Assembly (NCBI GenBank): GCA_003952965.2
Contig: CM025852.1
Span: 6,150,263 to 6,214,262 of the forward strand
DNA: 64,000 bases
Origin: Morella rubra
Taxonomy: Eukaryota > Streptophyta > Magnoliopsida > Fagales > Myricaceae
Direction of reading: 5' to 3'
The translations under genes were made by a program, and so were the position numbers. Under the pieces are notes generated by a model. That model saw only the letters and a program-made list of their open reading frames with translations. It did not search any database and had not been told where the DNA came from. Of the stretch, positions 47,765 through 60,547 are shown piece by piece (within the stretch, counting starts at the first letter, position 1; each line of letters starts with the position of its first letter).

Positions 47765-48816
47765 TATTGTAACCCTCACCGCCTAATCCTAGTCCAGGCA
47801 CCGAAGGCTATTTTTTCAAAAACTCTCACGAGTCAAAGTTTTTGTCTCTTTCTTAAGAGGCCTAGAAGGCTAGAAGTTACCCGTAGGTTTTAGGGGTAAC
47901 AAAATAGGCAGTTTTTCAATTGATTTTCCAAAGGCCCAAAAGGAAGAATGTTTGGTATGCTTTTGCTTAGCTTGTGAGGCGGGGCATGGTCCGGTCGCCC
48001 AATCGTAAGATTAGTCAACATCACCACCTAACATCGTTAAACTTAATTTTTGACACACCCAATCAATCGGTTTCACCATGTTTGACGCAACAATATTAGT
48101 ACGGCTCGCCATGATTGGTAGCAAGATTTTTATCCCAAAATTGATTTAGGCCTCTAATTTCCTTCCCATTTCCTGAGCCACAAATCTGGTCTTTGGATAA
48201 TGTCTATTTTAACTGAGATCTTAACTTCATTAAATTAAACCTCACGCAAACACACACATATATTAATAACCTCTTACTCTAGGTGTTTCAGAATTCAACC
48301 CCATTTAATGCTCTTTCGCGTGAGCATAAATTACTAATAAATATTTTTTCTTCTCAAAAAAAGAAAAAAAAAAAAAAAGAGGAACCCTACTCCTTCCTTA
48401 TCTAGAACGTAAATCTACCAACAGCCAAACACGGCATTTCTAAAGAAAGTCGGTGCCCTAGCAGCCCAACAAACTGCGGCTTTAAAGGCGTTCATACGGC
48501 AGCCGCCCAAACCCTAACAACCTCCTCTTTTTAAACTTTCCTTTTCTTTTCCCTTTTTTTTTTTTTTTGGCGTTTCTTTCTTCGTTAATTTCCTTTTGAG
48601 GGTTGTTTTCAGAACCTCACTCAATCTGAACTCCCCCCAAACGCGTGGCGCGAAATGCAAACACGAAATTCTCGCCCCTCCCCACCTCGGGTCCCACGAT
48701 CATGTCTCTCGCACCCAAGCCAAACCCCCGCCGATGCGCCGGCTTTACTGTCTGTCAGTTTCAAACACGTCACCACCGCACCCCGTCAGACTTTTCGGGC
48801 AATCCGTACTCGATTT

Positions 48817-48989
48817 CACGTGAATTGATCCACGTGGATATGGGCGATTGGGCAAATTTCTGTCTCCTAGTACAACTGCACGAGGGAGAGACATCAGGTC
48901 AGGTTCACGGATCCCAGACGACACGATGACTGGGGCCCCACCCCAAAGCGGCCCCCGCCTCTCCACCTACGATAGCTGTTTCACACGTG
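48817..48989. promoter_or_regulatory. Cluster of three G-box cores (CACGTG)
   Basis: CACGTG occurs at 48817-48822, 48831-48836 and 48984-48989 within a GC-richer stretch. An AAACCCTAA telo-box-like motif is found near 48511-48519. This looks like promoter sequence, but no gene follows on either strand in the next 2 kb. Confidence 0.35.
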
Positions 48990-51724
48990 GACCGTTGCTG
49001 TATGTTGGACGAAATTTAAATTTAAAGTATAAAATGTGAGAAAATTTAAAAAACAAAAGAACAAAAGAAATTTAAGAAAGAATTGGTCCAACTTTTTCAA
49101 CATCAGCCCCGAACAACTTTTGCCCTTTGCTTTTTTTCATTTTTAAAAAAATATTATTTTAAAATAAAGTTCTAAGATACGAATCATAGTTATAGAATAG
49201 TTAAACTTAAAGAAAGATTTATAAAAAAATAATTAAAGGGATTTGACGGACATGTTTGCAAATTGCAAATCCAGAATTTTAAAGAAAATTGATCAGATTT
49301 TAATATGGTCTATTATGATCATTAAAGGTGCTGCGGTGGACAATTATCCTAAGTGACCTTTTGATAATCAAAACACGTATATAAATGGGTAAAGTTGGGA
49401 CGAAGATTGGGTGGTCTTAAAAATTTAATCATTCAACGGATCATAAATACTCTTTGAAAGCGACCCCGGCTTATTATTTAATTATAAGCCATCCTGTTTC
49501 ATGCTGAGCCGAAAAGTAAATGGATGTTATCGCTCCATAGCAAGAAAATTGTCAAGGACGGAGGCGGGGAGCTATATGCCTTTAAAGCCTATGCTATTAC
49601 ACGTTGAGCGCGTACCTATAACACGACTTTGTCTCTTACCCAAGGTTGACTGCGTTTCACGTTTCTTCTGCTGATTTTTTGGCCGGTCATCAGAACAGGG
49701 GCTGTAAATCTTTTTTTTTTTCTAAGGAACAGTGGATGTAAATCTTATCAGGATAATCCACATCACCGTTGTCACGAGAACTACTTTAATAGTTACCAAA
49801 CTTAGCACAGCCAATCAAGCCTTTTTAATAATGAAAGGAAACCGGCATACCATATATATTTACTTAATAAAAAATCAAACATATGATCTGTGTACCTACC
49901 AACTTAAGCACACATTCATCCGTACTACTGGATAAGTCCGTAATGGTCAACCAATCAGATTTTCATATGTAAATCAGATTTTCCTCACAAGGAAAATTAG
50001 TGTATGGCAGAATTTCTGATGCTTTTGTATCTTTTTCTGTTTTTAGCTCTTAGAAGTTTAGTTTTGTTAAACTTGGTGTAAATGTAGAAGCGCACCATTT
50101 AATTTGATAGGTTGTCTTCGTGATTAGTTATGGAGGTCATCCTGATATTTTTGAGCATTATTCGGATTTGATTTAAATCTTTGCTAGAACTGATCCCCTT
50201 AATTTGATTAGTTGGTTTGAATAAAGGTAATGATAGTTTGATTAAAAAAGAAAAAGAAAAAATAAAGAACTTCGTGTTGGTGGGCCTCATTTAGAAAGTG
50301 TTTTCTTTATAAAAAAAACATCAAAATAATATCATCAAAAAATTGATATCACCGAATTAATAGAATACATAAAAACTAGAATCCACGGCAGGCAATTAGC
50401 TGAAAAAACGTGGCGAAATTGACAGACTGGGAAGAGTTTTCAGAGCAGCATATGATAATACATGGGGAACTAAACGAGTGAACCTTGTGGAAACCAGCAC
50501 AAACGAGAGAAATAAACTAAATTACAGAAAAATATTAAAACGGGGAGAAAAAAAAACCCCCCACAAGAAAGGGAGCCCATAACTATCGACGGTGGAAGTC
50601 CACGTGATGACAGCCCGAATCCCGACAGGTGCAACGTCAACACGGAAATGCTCCGACTGGGGCCCACATGTAGACCCGCGCGCGTCTGATTCGGTCTCTT
50701 AAATAAAATAACCAGCGGTTTCGCCGTCGGTGCCGCCTCTAATAATAACGAGAAACAAAAGAAAACTACAAAAGCAGCCACATTCACAGTATAAGTAAAT
50801 GACCGAATTACCCACCGAAAAAACTCCAACGACCGAGTCATGGCGGACCTACCTGTCATGCTCTCGGCCGTTGGAAATGACGGGGCGCCCTCGAGATCGG
50901 CACGGAAGAGGACAGACCTGTACGTGAGTCACGAGGGTGGGGCTGAGAAGCGGCGCCTCTGATCGCACAGTCAAAGACAGAGGGAAGCCCCATGCTTCTC
51001 ATCATGAAGCCGCCCCGCGTGTGTCTCAGAGCTTTTTCAGCACCAGTTTTTTTTGTTTTTCTTTTCTACGCGTATTTAAAAACGCTCCGTCGTAAAATGC
51101 GTTGTCCGTACTTAGGTGGGTCCCGTTTGTGACGCCAGCATGAAGATTTTCCGCTAGTGTAGTAGTAGCAGCCATTGGCTGCTCGTCCAATAAATCAAAT
51201 TCCTCTATCCATCAAACCCACACCCGACAGGACTTATAAGAGAAGCAACAATGCCGGCGACGTGTCGGTTCGATCTTTGGCAAAGAAAATGTTAACAAAG
51301 ACAGAGCAAAAGAAGGGCGAGCGTGTTAAAGCCGCGTTTGTTTGAAAGGAAAATGAACGAACTTGTTGCATCGAGTTTGATTGAGGCAGAAAAGAAACAA
51401 GAAAACTCGTTCGTTTCCATTTTTTTTTTTTAAACATTGAACATATAATACTAACAATAATAACAATAGAACAACAACGAGAAAGTCTGATTAATTTCTC
51501 AGTCGCAAAAATAAGGTAGTTTTTTTGTTATCCATGTACATATCGGGGACGCCGACCGTAAGCCCGCTAATTCATGAAACAAGTCAGCTAGTTTTCTCTT
51601 CTCTTAGATCCATCTTCTACTTGGATCAGAACCCAAAAAAGAAAAACAGAGAGAACTTAAAAGTACTGGAACTAAACAAACGCAAAACTCGGATATTCCC
51701 CACCGTCCTACAAAAACCGGCTAA

Positions 51725-52369
51725 TCAGGCATCGTCTGCCGGAGGGAGGTTGAGATCAAGGTCCAACAGTCTTCCGGATGGAGTACCGTCAAAATCGACA
51801 ACTGAGGACGAATCGGAGTCACTGTGTGCTACCCCGCCCACGGTTTGTTGGAAGTCCACATCCTTCCGATCGAATCCGCAAAAATCGCGATGATTCCCGC
51901 CCATGTTCGGGAAAGCGTTGAAGAAGTAGACCGGACGCGCCGGCGTGACGACAGTTACGCCTACCTTTCCCCCGGCTGGGATCTGGGTGGAGCCGGAAGC
52001 GAAATGGGCAGTTCCTCCCAAAGTGAGGTCGAGTGGCGGTGGAGGGGACGATGAGTCTACAGTGCTGCTCTGGCTGGGGCTGCGCGTGGAGTTGTTGTTA
52101 TGGTGGTGGTTGAAGGGTGTAAGGTCGGCGGCGGGGAAGGGGAAGTTGGTCTTGGCCTTGACGCCGCGGAACTCGCGGGCGGCAGCATCATAGGCACGCG
52201 CAGCCTCCTCAGCGGTGTCAAAGGTGCCGAGCCAGACGCGGGTCTTCTTGCCTGGGTCGCGGATCTCGGCGGCATACCGGCCCCAGGGCCGCTTCCTCAC
52301 GCCTCTGAATCGGATCTCCTTCGAGCTCGAGTCTTGGTTAACGGAGCCGGATCCATTTCTCGGTGCCAT
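51725..52369 (-). CDS. AP2/ERF transcriptional repressor, group VIII (ERF4/ERF3-like)
   Basis: A single intronless reading frame of 214 residues. One AP2/ERF domain spans about residues 20-77 ([19 protein letters not shown].., [19 protein letters not shown]). Ala34 and Asp38 are in the EIRD region, and the layout is that of the ERF rather than the DREB branch, so it should bind the GCC box AGCCGCC. Near the C-terminus LDLDLNLPP (202-210) is an EAR repression motif, which recruits TOPLESS-type co-repressors; a weaker LDLTLG lies at 113-118. Length, lack of introns and both motifs fit group VIII (class II) ERFs that act in ethylene, jasmonate and ABA responses. The start is the ATG at 52369, 18 residues before the domain block. 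A TATA box lies 113 bases upstream. It appears intact. Confidence 0.94.
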   Translation of the reverse strand: MAPRNGSGSVNQDSSSKEIRFRGVRKRPWGRYAAEIRDPGKKTRVWLGTFDTAEEAARAYDAAAREFRGVKAKTNFPFPAADLTPFNHHHNNNSTRSPSQSSTVDSSSPPPPLDLTLGGTAHFASGSTQIPAGGKVGVTVVTPARPVYFFNAFPNMGGNHRDFCGFDRKDVDFQQTVGGVAHSDSDSSSVVDFDGTPSGRLLDLDLNLPPADDA

Positions 52370-52481
52370 TGGTTTCAGTAACGGAGGTCAGTTAATTACC
52401 TGGGATGGATTTTCACCTTTAGGGGAACGGAAAAGAGACGGAGACAATTGGATGATGCTGGAGGTTAGGGAGTGAGGTGGG

Positions 52482-52489
52482 TTTATATA
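52482..52489 (-). promoter_or_regulatory. TATA box of the ERF gene
   Basis: TATATAAA on the minus strand, 113 bases before the ATG at 52369. It is the only good TATA motif close to the start. Confidence 0.6.
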
Positions 52490-55400
52490 GAGGAGTTGGA
52501 AGATGAGCGTTTAAAGCTACGCTCCTTTTGCGCGCTTATTGTGTGCAGTTTAAGCAGGACATGGCTTCTATAGCACGAACCACTTATGCTACGCTCTGTC
52601 AAACGTCCATTGCTTGCCATTTTCTAATTCTAAGATCTGTTTGGCGACACGCAAATTATAAAGGAAAATTGAAATTTTTTGGTGTTGCATAATTCCTTGA
52701 GATACACGTTAGGAATAAAAAGGGAAATCTTATACATTTATAAGGGTTGCTTATTTGTAACAAACTTTACTCGTATGTCATGAGAGTCTCTCAAAAATTC
52801 TTTGAATATTCTGCCAGGTGAATTCCTTTAAAATCTTTAACCGTTCCCATTACATGAATGAAAGAAATCTTGCTATTTTAGTACTTAATGCTTTATAAAA
52901 GGAAGATTAGGCTTCTTGTTTATAGGCATGACTCAGCAAAATATTTATGGAATGGTGGGTATTGGTTCCTTAACCTCCCCAGTATAGTTGGTATCTGAAA
53001 TTTTAAACGCTTTCATAATATTTGGTTTTTTTTTTCTGGATGAAGTCAAAAGAAATGGTTGTGAACTCGCAGTAGGTATTAAGAGCTCTTCCTTTTAGCA
53101 TGTAGGAAATACGTTTCTATTACATGAATTCAAGCTCAATGCTTATCTTACAATTCCCTTCTGTTTTTATCATTTAACTGAATATTTTTCTCTAAGCTCC
53201 AACACTAAAACAATACGAATTGTGCACCTACCAATTGTTATATGGACATCATTAAATAATATAGGATCTACTTGCTATATTATGTCTATCTCTCTCTGAA
53301 CTGCACCATGTAATATGGGTAGAAAATCTCTATATAAAAAAATCTTCTCACTATCTTAATTCTGACAAAAGTCACTAAGTCACTTTGTTAAAGACGATGT
53401 GTTTTTAATGTGCGTCACACGCACATTAAAAAATGGCGTTATCTTAATTTTTTTAACTTAGATAAGACACGAATAATAATGATAACGGTTCACTAACGTT
53501 TGGCTTGCACTTTACCGAAAATAGTGGTCTTTCAGTTCATTGGTTTGGTATCGTGGTTGTGATTATATCAACTTGTCGTTATAGAGATATCCGAAAAAAT
53601 TGGAACGATACAAAAAAGATTAATATGGCCACTGTGCAAGATGACATGCACGATTTACCCTCCAAAAAAACTTGTCCAAACAGTCATTGGCTTGCCTAGT
53701 CTCGAAATGAAGGGTTGAATCTCAAAATTATCTCAAAATAGCCAAACAAATACGAGCTTAATGAATAGCAAACACAAATAAATATTTTTTTATATTTTTT
53801 CTCAGCAAAATGTTTATTTATATTCTTTTTTTTTAATTAATAGCAACTGTACGACACTAGTTTTCTATTATTTACACAGCATGCTATTTTCTTTGATTTA
53901 AAAACATTACTTGTATCATTTGGTATTACGATATTGTCCAACCCCACAACTACCTTAAGCGAATCCAATCCAACAAGTGTGAACCCTAGGGAGCCGGCGA
54001 CACGTGCAACGAAGCGTGTCTTTCCCTAACTATGCTGCCGAAGCGGCACACAAAGAGCGTGTATTCACGCTCCACACGTGCCCCAGCGCTTACTGCCACC
54101 AATCGAGCCATGAAATATTCGGCTCAGTCAACGAGGACTTTGACTGCTGTGCTGCACACCACAAAAGGACAAAATTAGCCCCGCCGCCTAGCCGCGGGTG
54201 ACGTGGGGCCTGCATGAATAATTGCATCTTTGCGAGGAAAGAGAAGTGTGGCCTTCGTGGGACGTCTTTAGAATCCACGCGGCGATTGTGAGACCGAGGG
54301 GCGGCGACGTCGTGTTGACGGGAGATTAAGACGGCGCTCTTCGCCGTTAGCTTTTGTTGGTTCCCAGAAACGGAAACTTTTTCTGACGGCAGAGTCGGTT
54401 TTTGTATTATCTTTATAATTTCTTAAAATGGGGTATAGTTCGACACTTTTGTCGGCATGCTCTGGCTACTCGCCGGCTGAGACGGACAAGTGTGTGGTTG
54501 TGTCCCTTCTAGATTTGCATCAAGTCGTTTGAACTTTGAAAAATCTCCTGGAAGAGGCACTTTCCGTTTTTATTTTCCCTTTTTCTTGTATGGACGACTG
54601 ATTTGGAGTTTTCGGGATTAAAATATTTTATAATTTTTTTTATTCAAACTTGTACCAATAATTATGTTGTTTTACTCTCAGAATTAAACTATACAATTTG
54701 AATATAAAATTACCGAATATTCTGATTCGAATTATTTAATATTGTTTGAATTATTGTTTTAACCGATCACTTTTGTGTGGCTTATGTAAATTCATCCATT
54801 GTGTGTATTTCATAGGATATTGACATTCTTTTAGCTTTGATAACTATTAAAAATTGGTATTAGTTTATTTGGATTCTGAAAAAGAAACATTGTATATTAT
54901 ATAATTATTATTCAAAGTGCGGTTGTTAATAATAGAATTATTTGAAGAACTACATTTAATTTACTTTGGTAATTTCAAATTCTCAAACCTATACTTCACT
55001 ATTTGAGGGACAACATATTTGTTTTTTTTCACATATGTAATCCCGTTCAGATTGCAATGATCCCTTTTTAGATATGTTATTAATCACAAGAAAAATAATT
55101 TGTACATGTTCGTTTGAATAATTTTAGATAAACGTATTCAATTATGGATTAACAAAATAATGACCAACAAGGTTATATTTTTTTTCTGCTGATTTTGCTT
55201 CTAGACCGATCATTGCGAGGTGGGAAACCCTTTCTGCTTTCAGCCTTTCTACCCTTTATTTATTTATTTAACGTTAAATTGTTTTAAAATTTTATTTAGA
55301 GCTTTCGGTGGAAGACTATTTTAAATTCTATTAATTTTAAATTTAATGTCAGAAGCATGGAGGATAAGAGACAAGATTCAAGATTGTAAGTTTATCTCAC

Positions 55401-55520
55401 CGACATATTGATCTAATATATTTAGAAAGATATGAACAAGTTTAGCACTAGGATTCTAGAAGATTTTAAACTAGGTAATTTTTAAATATTTAATTTAGGT
55501 TCTCTCCTTCTCTACTGATG
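52490..55520. other. Gene-free region upstream of the ERF gene
   Basis: AT-rich DNA with no supportable gene. A perfect hairpin lies at 53402-53432, and a GC-rich patch with ACACGTG cores at about 53990-54310. The rest is AT-rich low-information sequence. Confidence 0.5.
53402..53432. repeat. Perfect 14-bp hairpin
   Basis: TTTTTAATGTGCGT (53402-53415), a three-base spacer CAC, then ACGCACATTAAAAA (53419-53432), an exact reverse complement. The match does not extend outward. It could be a remnant of a short foldback element. Confidence 0.8.
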
Positions 55521-55522
55521 CT

Positions 55523-55706
55523 CTCTCTCTCTCTCTCCTCAATCCTCATGTAAATTTCAGTCTTTCACCCTCCCCCTCTCTCTCTCACATACTCACGCAC
55601 GCCTCTCTCTCTCTCTCTCTCTCTGTGCTCCCCTTGCCCCTCCCACCGTCTCTCTCTCCCTCACATTAAGGCTTTCTCTCCCTTTCAATCTCTCCCTCGC
55701 TCTCTG

Positions 55707-55739
<33 letters not shown>
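55523..55739. repeat. CT-rich microsatellite region
   Basis: Long pyrimidine tract made mainly of (CT)n and CTCC units. Minus-strand frames here read Arg-Glu repeats and are artefacts of the repeat. Confidence 0.9.
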
Positions 55740-55741
<2 letters not shown>

Positions 55742-55854
55742 TGCTCTGCCTCCCACAGCGGCCGCCGAGCAATAGTTGCTCTGCCTGCCAATAAGCCTTT
55801 CAGTCTCTCTCTCCCTCTCAATTTCTCTGCCCAAACGGCCAAATGGCCCAAAAA

Positions 55855-56026
55855 AATAGGCCCAGTGGTGGGCGTTTACCACTACCGCCATCCGGTAGCA
55901 CCACCACCGCTAGGCACCGGTAACCGATATTACCAATACCGGTATCGGTGGAGGAATTTTGGTCACCGCCCAAGGCGGTGGCGGTGGAAGCATAACCGCC
56001 ACCGCTACCGCCAATGCACAACCCTA
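55855..56026 (-). mobile_element. Probable hAT-like element end (fragment)
   Basis: ACCGCC/GGCGGT units recur in both orientations at 55870-56015. Read on the minus strand, the segment begins TAGGGTTGTGCATTGGCGGT, close to TAGGG-type hAT ends followed by subterminal repeats. A CT tract lies just inside, as in the GA-rich core of the complete hAT element at 62145-63305. The other end was not found, so this is a fragment or a mis-call. Confidence 0.4.
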
Positions 56027-56283
56027 AAGCCAACAGCATTCTTTATAAGCAACTCTTCCTCTGCCTACAAATAGGATCCACCAAAGTTGTCTTTTATGAG
56101 ATCAGCTTAATTTCAATTTTTCAACACCTTCCACTTTGGCACACATCCATTTTGGGGTAATGTGTGCGGAGCCGCTTGCCCAATCCCAGCATTACTGGTA
56201 AACCCAATCCAAGTCTAATACTTTTCTTTTGTCAAGACCTTCGTCTACAAATGGGTACCTAAGAGATGAGATCCCAATGGTAA

Positions 56284-56590
56284 GGGATAATATTTTTATA
56301 ACTTTAATTTCCACCAACATTCCAAGTTTTTTTCTGTTCATAAACCATCTCTGAGATTCACAAAGGCATAATCAAGACTGGCAATAACTTGATCATTTGT
56401 TGCATTATAAATGGGTCCTTCAGTCGATTTGCATGTCTTTAAATATCATGCAAAAATGATTATATCATGCCGATAATTAATTTGCAATGGAAAGGAGCAA
56501 TCAATCCTATTGTCTTGCGAATGACAGTAGAAGAAAGATTGGGCAAAATCTTCTTCATATTGATTAATATGCCAGTTGTAGGCTCAAAAC
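56284..56590 (+). repeat. Degenerate direct repeat, copy 1
   Basis: About 300 bases (from TAATATTTTTATAACTTTAA to about AAAGATTGGGCAAAATCTTC) recur at 60882-61175 in the same orientation. Identity looks like 75-80% with indels. The two copies stand either side of the 3.3-kb solo LTR. I do not recognise the sequence. Confidence 0.7.
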
Positions 56591-57243
56591 GTGCTCTTAA
56601 GTGTGTTTGGTCAAATATTAGTGCGTTTTGATACTGGAAGGATTAATTATTTGAATCTTAAAAATTTAATTTTTCTCCCATACAGGTTTAGTAAGATGAG
56701 GTAGGAATGGACTTGAGGAGGGCCAAGCTAGGTGGGGGCCTACTTCTTCTTTAAGAAGTGAGGGCCAAAAAAAACCAAAATTCTGAGGGAATTATTTGAT
56801 TTTATGGGTGATTCGTATGGCTTTTCGGAGATCTTCTTTGAGAAGAGGAGGACAAATATGAACAAAAAAAAAAAAAAAACAAAGAAACAAAGAAAGAAAA
56901 GAAGACGACCATCTGAGGGATTAATTCTCCTGGTCTCTTTGAATTTAGCTTTCTATTTACATATAGATTTATTATATATATATGCGTCTATGTTTAATTG
57001 GTATGTATTAGAACCAAGAAAGGCAAAAGAACACTATTTTTGTATATATCAAATCTACGGTAACATTCCTCGAATTTTATTATCAGAATATTATAAAAAT
57101 TTACATTGCTCCAGTTCGTGAAAAATTTATCCAAATACATATGCCTCACTGTTATGTACTCTCTCTCTCTTTTTTTTTTTTTTAGGGCATGAGATACAAA
57201 TTAAGCTGGGGATCATACAGTGAGTGAAAAATGGGTTACGTGG

Positions 57244-60200
57244 TGTGATGCCTCTCACCTTTTGTGGTGTATGCATGATGTTTACTGTAAATAGTCTCCG
57301 AAAATATTTATTATTGACTTTAGTCATGATTTCCTCCATTTCTAAATTCATTAGCACTTAGATTTACATTTTTGCTACATTAAATTCCTTATCTGAATTC
57401 TTCCTTGAATTTTTATGTTCTTGCATTATTTCAATTACTTTCCTATGTTTAAATTATTGATATGAGCTTTGTTCTCTTAAAATTTATTTGGATAATTCAT
57501 CTTTCTTAATTTTAAATTCTTGTTTGACATCATTATTTCTTATTTATAGTAATTCAATACATTTAAATTTATTTTTATGCAATTGCTTTTATTGCACCTA
57601 ATTATTATTTTTACAAATATAAATATATAAGGGTGCTTATTTCTCATGGCCAGCCAACTATGTGTAGATTCTTCCAAATTCTATCATGTTGGCCATGTGT
57701 CAATAACACTTGTCCTTATGAGTTAAAATTCAATGAATGATATTAATGTTTTGTCTCCATATTCATTATGTCCCCAAAAATATAGCCTACTCCTAATTAA
57801 TGAGCTAGAATAAAGACAAAACATAAAATGTAGTAAAAGAGAGCAAGCAACTCACGGCAAGCATTTTGCCGTGAGATAAGAGGGTACATGCCGTGAGACA
57901 AGAGAGGAAAAAGAGGGAAAAGAAGAGGAAAAGAGAGAGGAAAAGAAAGAAAGAAAAAGAGAGAAAAAGAAGGGAAAGCTACCAAATAGAGGTAAGGGTT
58001 AGAAAATGCATGAAGGTTGTGGGTTGTGTGTCTTTTAAATGATTTGAATATGTTTTATTCCAATAACAGTTACTTCTCTAGGATTTGTTCACAAGATTTT
58101 TAAGATTCATTGCTTGCATGTTAGATTGCTTGAGTTTATGGTGATTTTCACATGCTTGTGTTGGAAAATTTCTTCATGGAAAGGCACTGATGTAAACCGA
58201 GTATACAAGGCTGAATTTTATGGTTGAAATGGCCAAATCAAGGCCAAAAAATGAAGCCAAGAGGGCTTGAGATGAGATTGTAAAGCAATATGATCATACA
58301 AGTGTATTTGAATAGTTTTTGAAGAAGGTTTCAAAGTTGAATGTGATTTTATTTTTATTCTGTACATAAATGCTTGCTGTAATTATCTTCTTTCAGTTAC
58401 GATGATTTAAGTTCATTAGATCTAAGATTTTTAGCATGAAAATGTCACAAGCATAGAGAAAAATGTGGGTTTTAGAGTGAAAACCCTTGCTGCCCAAAAT
58501 GTCCCGGTTAAATCCTTTGATTTTTTGCATGAAAATTGGTGGACATGTAGTATATGGTCACAGTAGGTCCCAGTAAAAATTTCAGCTCAATCAGAGGTCG
58601 GGAAAGGTTGAAAATGCCCCTGGAGGTCTCTAAGGGCAGTTTTGACATTTCATACAAAACGTTAGGGTAAAAAGGCCCGAATGGGGAAAATAAATTTATG
58701 GCTGTGTAGAGCATGAAAAATAGATGGGGAATACCAAATTGAGTCCAAAACGAAAAAAAATAGGAGCTCAAATCACAAAGCCTGTTTAGCGGCTTAAATG
58801 GACTTTAGGCCCGTTAACCCTAAACAAGCCCATAACACTTTGACACTTTAGGGATGGGCCCAGAAAGGCCTAAGGGGGCTCCAAAAGCCTTCATTTGAAG
58901 ATTTAAGGCAGATTTAACATTTAATTATAAATTCCACGTTTAATTCTTGAATTAATAATATAAGAAGAATAAAGTTTATTAATTTTTTATTTAAGGAAAA
59001 AGATCTAATAATTTGAACCCATATGACATAGAAACTAAATGAGTATTTTAAATTCAGTTTGTGGACTTAATTTCTGAATTTACATTTTTAATTATTCATG
59101 CATTGAAATTACAAGTACTTTACTTGGTTTATGTTTTCAAGTCATATCATGGGATGTTTAAGATGTGTACATTGCACATGAATAGAATTCATGTATTAAT
59201 TGCATTAACATCATGAGAGGGGAAAACAAATGTGAGGAACCCAAGCCTGCGAGGTGATTCCCGAAGAAAGAGTGACGGTACGGGCACATGAGGAGAGTGC
59301 AACCCACCACTACAGGGAGTGGGTGGGCTCCTTCTGGACGCTACGACGTCATTTTTAAAGCTCTTAGTGTAGGTGGCATGAGACAATCCCATAAGGAGAA
59401 GAGAGACACACAACCCAACTTTGGGAGTGAACAGAGTGGACATCGAAAATACTTCAGGGAACCATATAATGAGCGAATGCATTTCAATTGCATTGCATGC
59501 ATTCTCTACACTATTTCTATGACTTGCGTGACTTGAACTTATTGCACTGGTACGATTTATTCCCAAAGCATGAATTGTACTTGTATGAGCATGCCCCCTC
59601 CTCGACCTTACTGAGTCAGTAGGACTCACCCCTTTTTATTTGCATGTGTGCTTGCTTTTCTTCTTTAAGCAGGAAGATGTACAATTACGAGATTGATACC
59701 TATTTGGATGCGAGATTGTATATGGTAGTCCTGAAGGTTCGTGTTTGGATCTTTGAGGATTTCCAAGTCATAGTGGAGCATGAGCCCTATTGGTTCATAA
59801 AAGATTTCCTAACTCTTGGTATAGTTGACCTCAGTTGGTTGGGAGCTCCACTCGAACCGACTATTCTCTTTTCATTTCCCCCAGCCCCGCCAACAGAGGA
59901 CCCACCGAGCATGTCGGTCGACGGTGTTATTGACCTCACCTTAGACATCGAAAACTAGGATTAGGGGTTTTGTTATGGCACATCTCTAATGAGTTATTGC
60001 CTTTTCTTTTGTCAGCTGCATTCCAACTGTTTTTATCCTTAAAAACATGATATCATAGGCTAGGACCGCTAGGTGAGCTATAGGAAGCTCACATTTTTGT
60101 AAATTTAGGTTTATACTTTTGTAGTTCTCTCGAAGGACCCTCTTTTGTACTAAACAGTGTTCATTATAAGAAAATGATGTATTTCTTTATGTTATTTCAT

Positions 60201-60542
60201 TTTCACCTTTTTAGCATTCCTTCGATATCGTATTAATCTCTTTTATTATTAGTAATTTGCAATCTAAGTCATTATGAAAAGTTTCTCCTAATTAAAGTAC
60301 ACAACTTAATATTTTAGTATGATTTTACCTCTTTCGTTCAAGCTTTTAAATCAATTTTTTTTCGATCTTCTAATTTTAAGACTCTTCTTTTAACTAATGA
60401 TTGTTTTGAACCAAGTTTCTATTAAGTAAATTCGAGGGCAATGAGCAATCCTAAGAGTTTTTATAGTGCAGTAATCCCCGAATTTTGTGCATGCGATTAC
60501 TATACGCGAGCCGAGGGGTAAGTACCAGCACGAGGCGTGACA
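57244..60542 (+). mobile_element. 3.3-kb solo LTR, probably Ty3/gypsy type
   Basis: The segment begins TGTGATGCCTC and ends GAGGCGTGACA, imperfect inverted ends of the kind found on gypsy LTRs. It is flanked by the exact 5-bp duplication CGTGG at 57239-57243 and 60543-60547. Neither end sequence recurs inside, and there is no gag-pol, so one LTR remains after recombination. A 3.3-kb LTR is long. It contains a purine tract at 57840-57980 and a 104-residue frame at 59644-59958 with no known domain. TGAGTCAGTAGGACTCACC near 59609 is a short inverted repeat. Confidence 0.75.
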
Positions 60543-60547
60543 CGTGG

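Larger units (their letters stand above)
44699..51724. other. Large gene-poor region
   Basis: No supportable gene. It contains a Mutator-like element at 45957-46550 and a degenerate foldback at about 47309-47764. There is also a possible hAT remnant at about 44972-45410, with 'CCGATTC'-type phrases near both ends. A GC-rich stretch with three CACGTG cores lies at 48400-48990, and G/C-rich promoter-like sequence with many CG dinucleotides at 50580-51130. The frames at 46651-46933, 48596-49039 and 50470-50859 have no domain and no splice partners. Confidence 0.5.

Noticed and set aside
55666..56074. Arg/Glu-repeat and His/Arg-rich frames
   Set aside because: Direct translations of the CT microsatellite and ACCGCC units, not genes.
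59644..59958. 104-residue frame as a possible host gene
   Set aside because: It lies wholly within the solo LTR bounded by CGTGG and has no domain; more likely part of the element.
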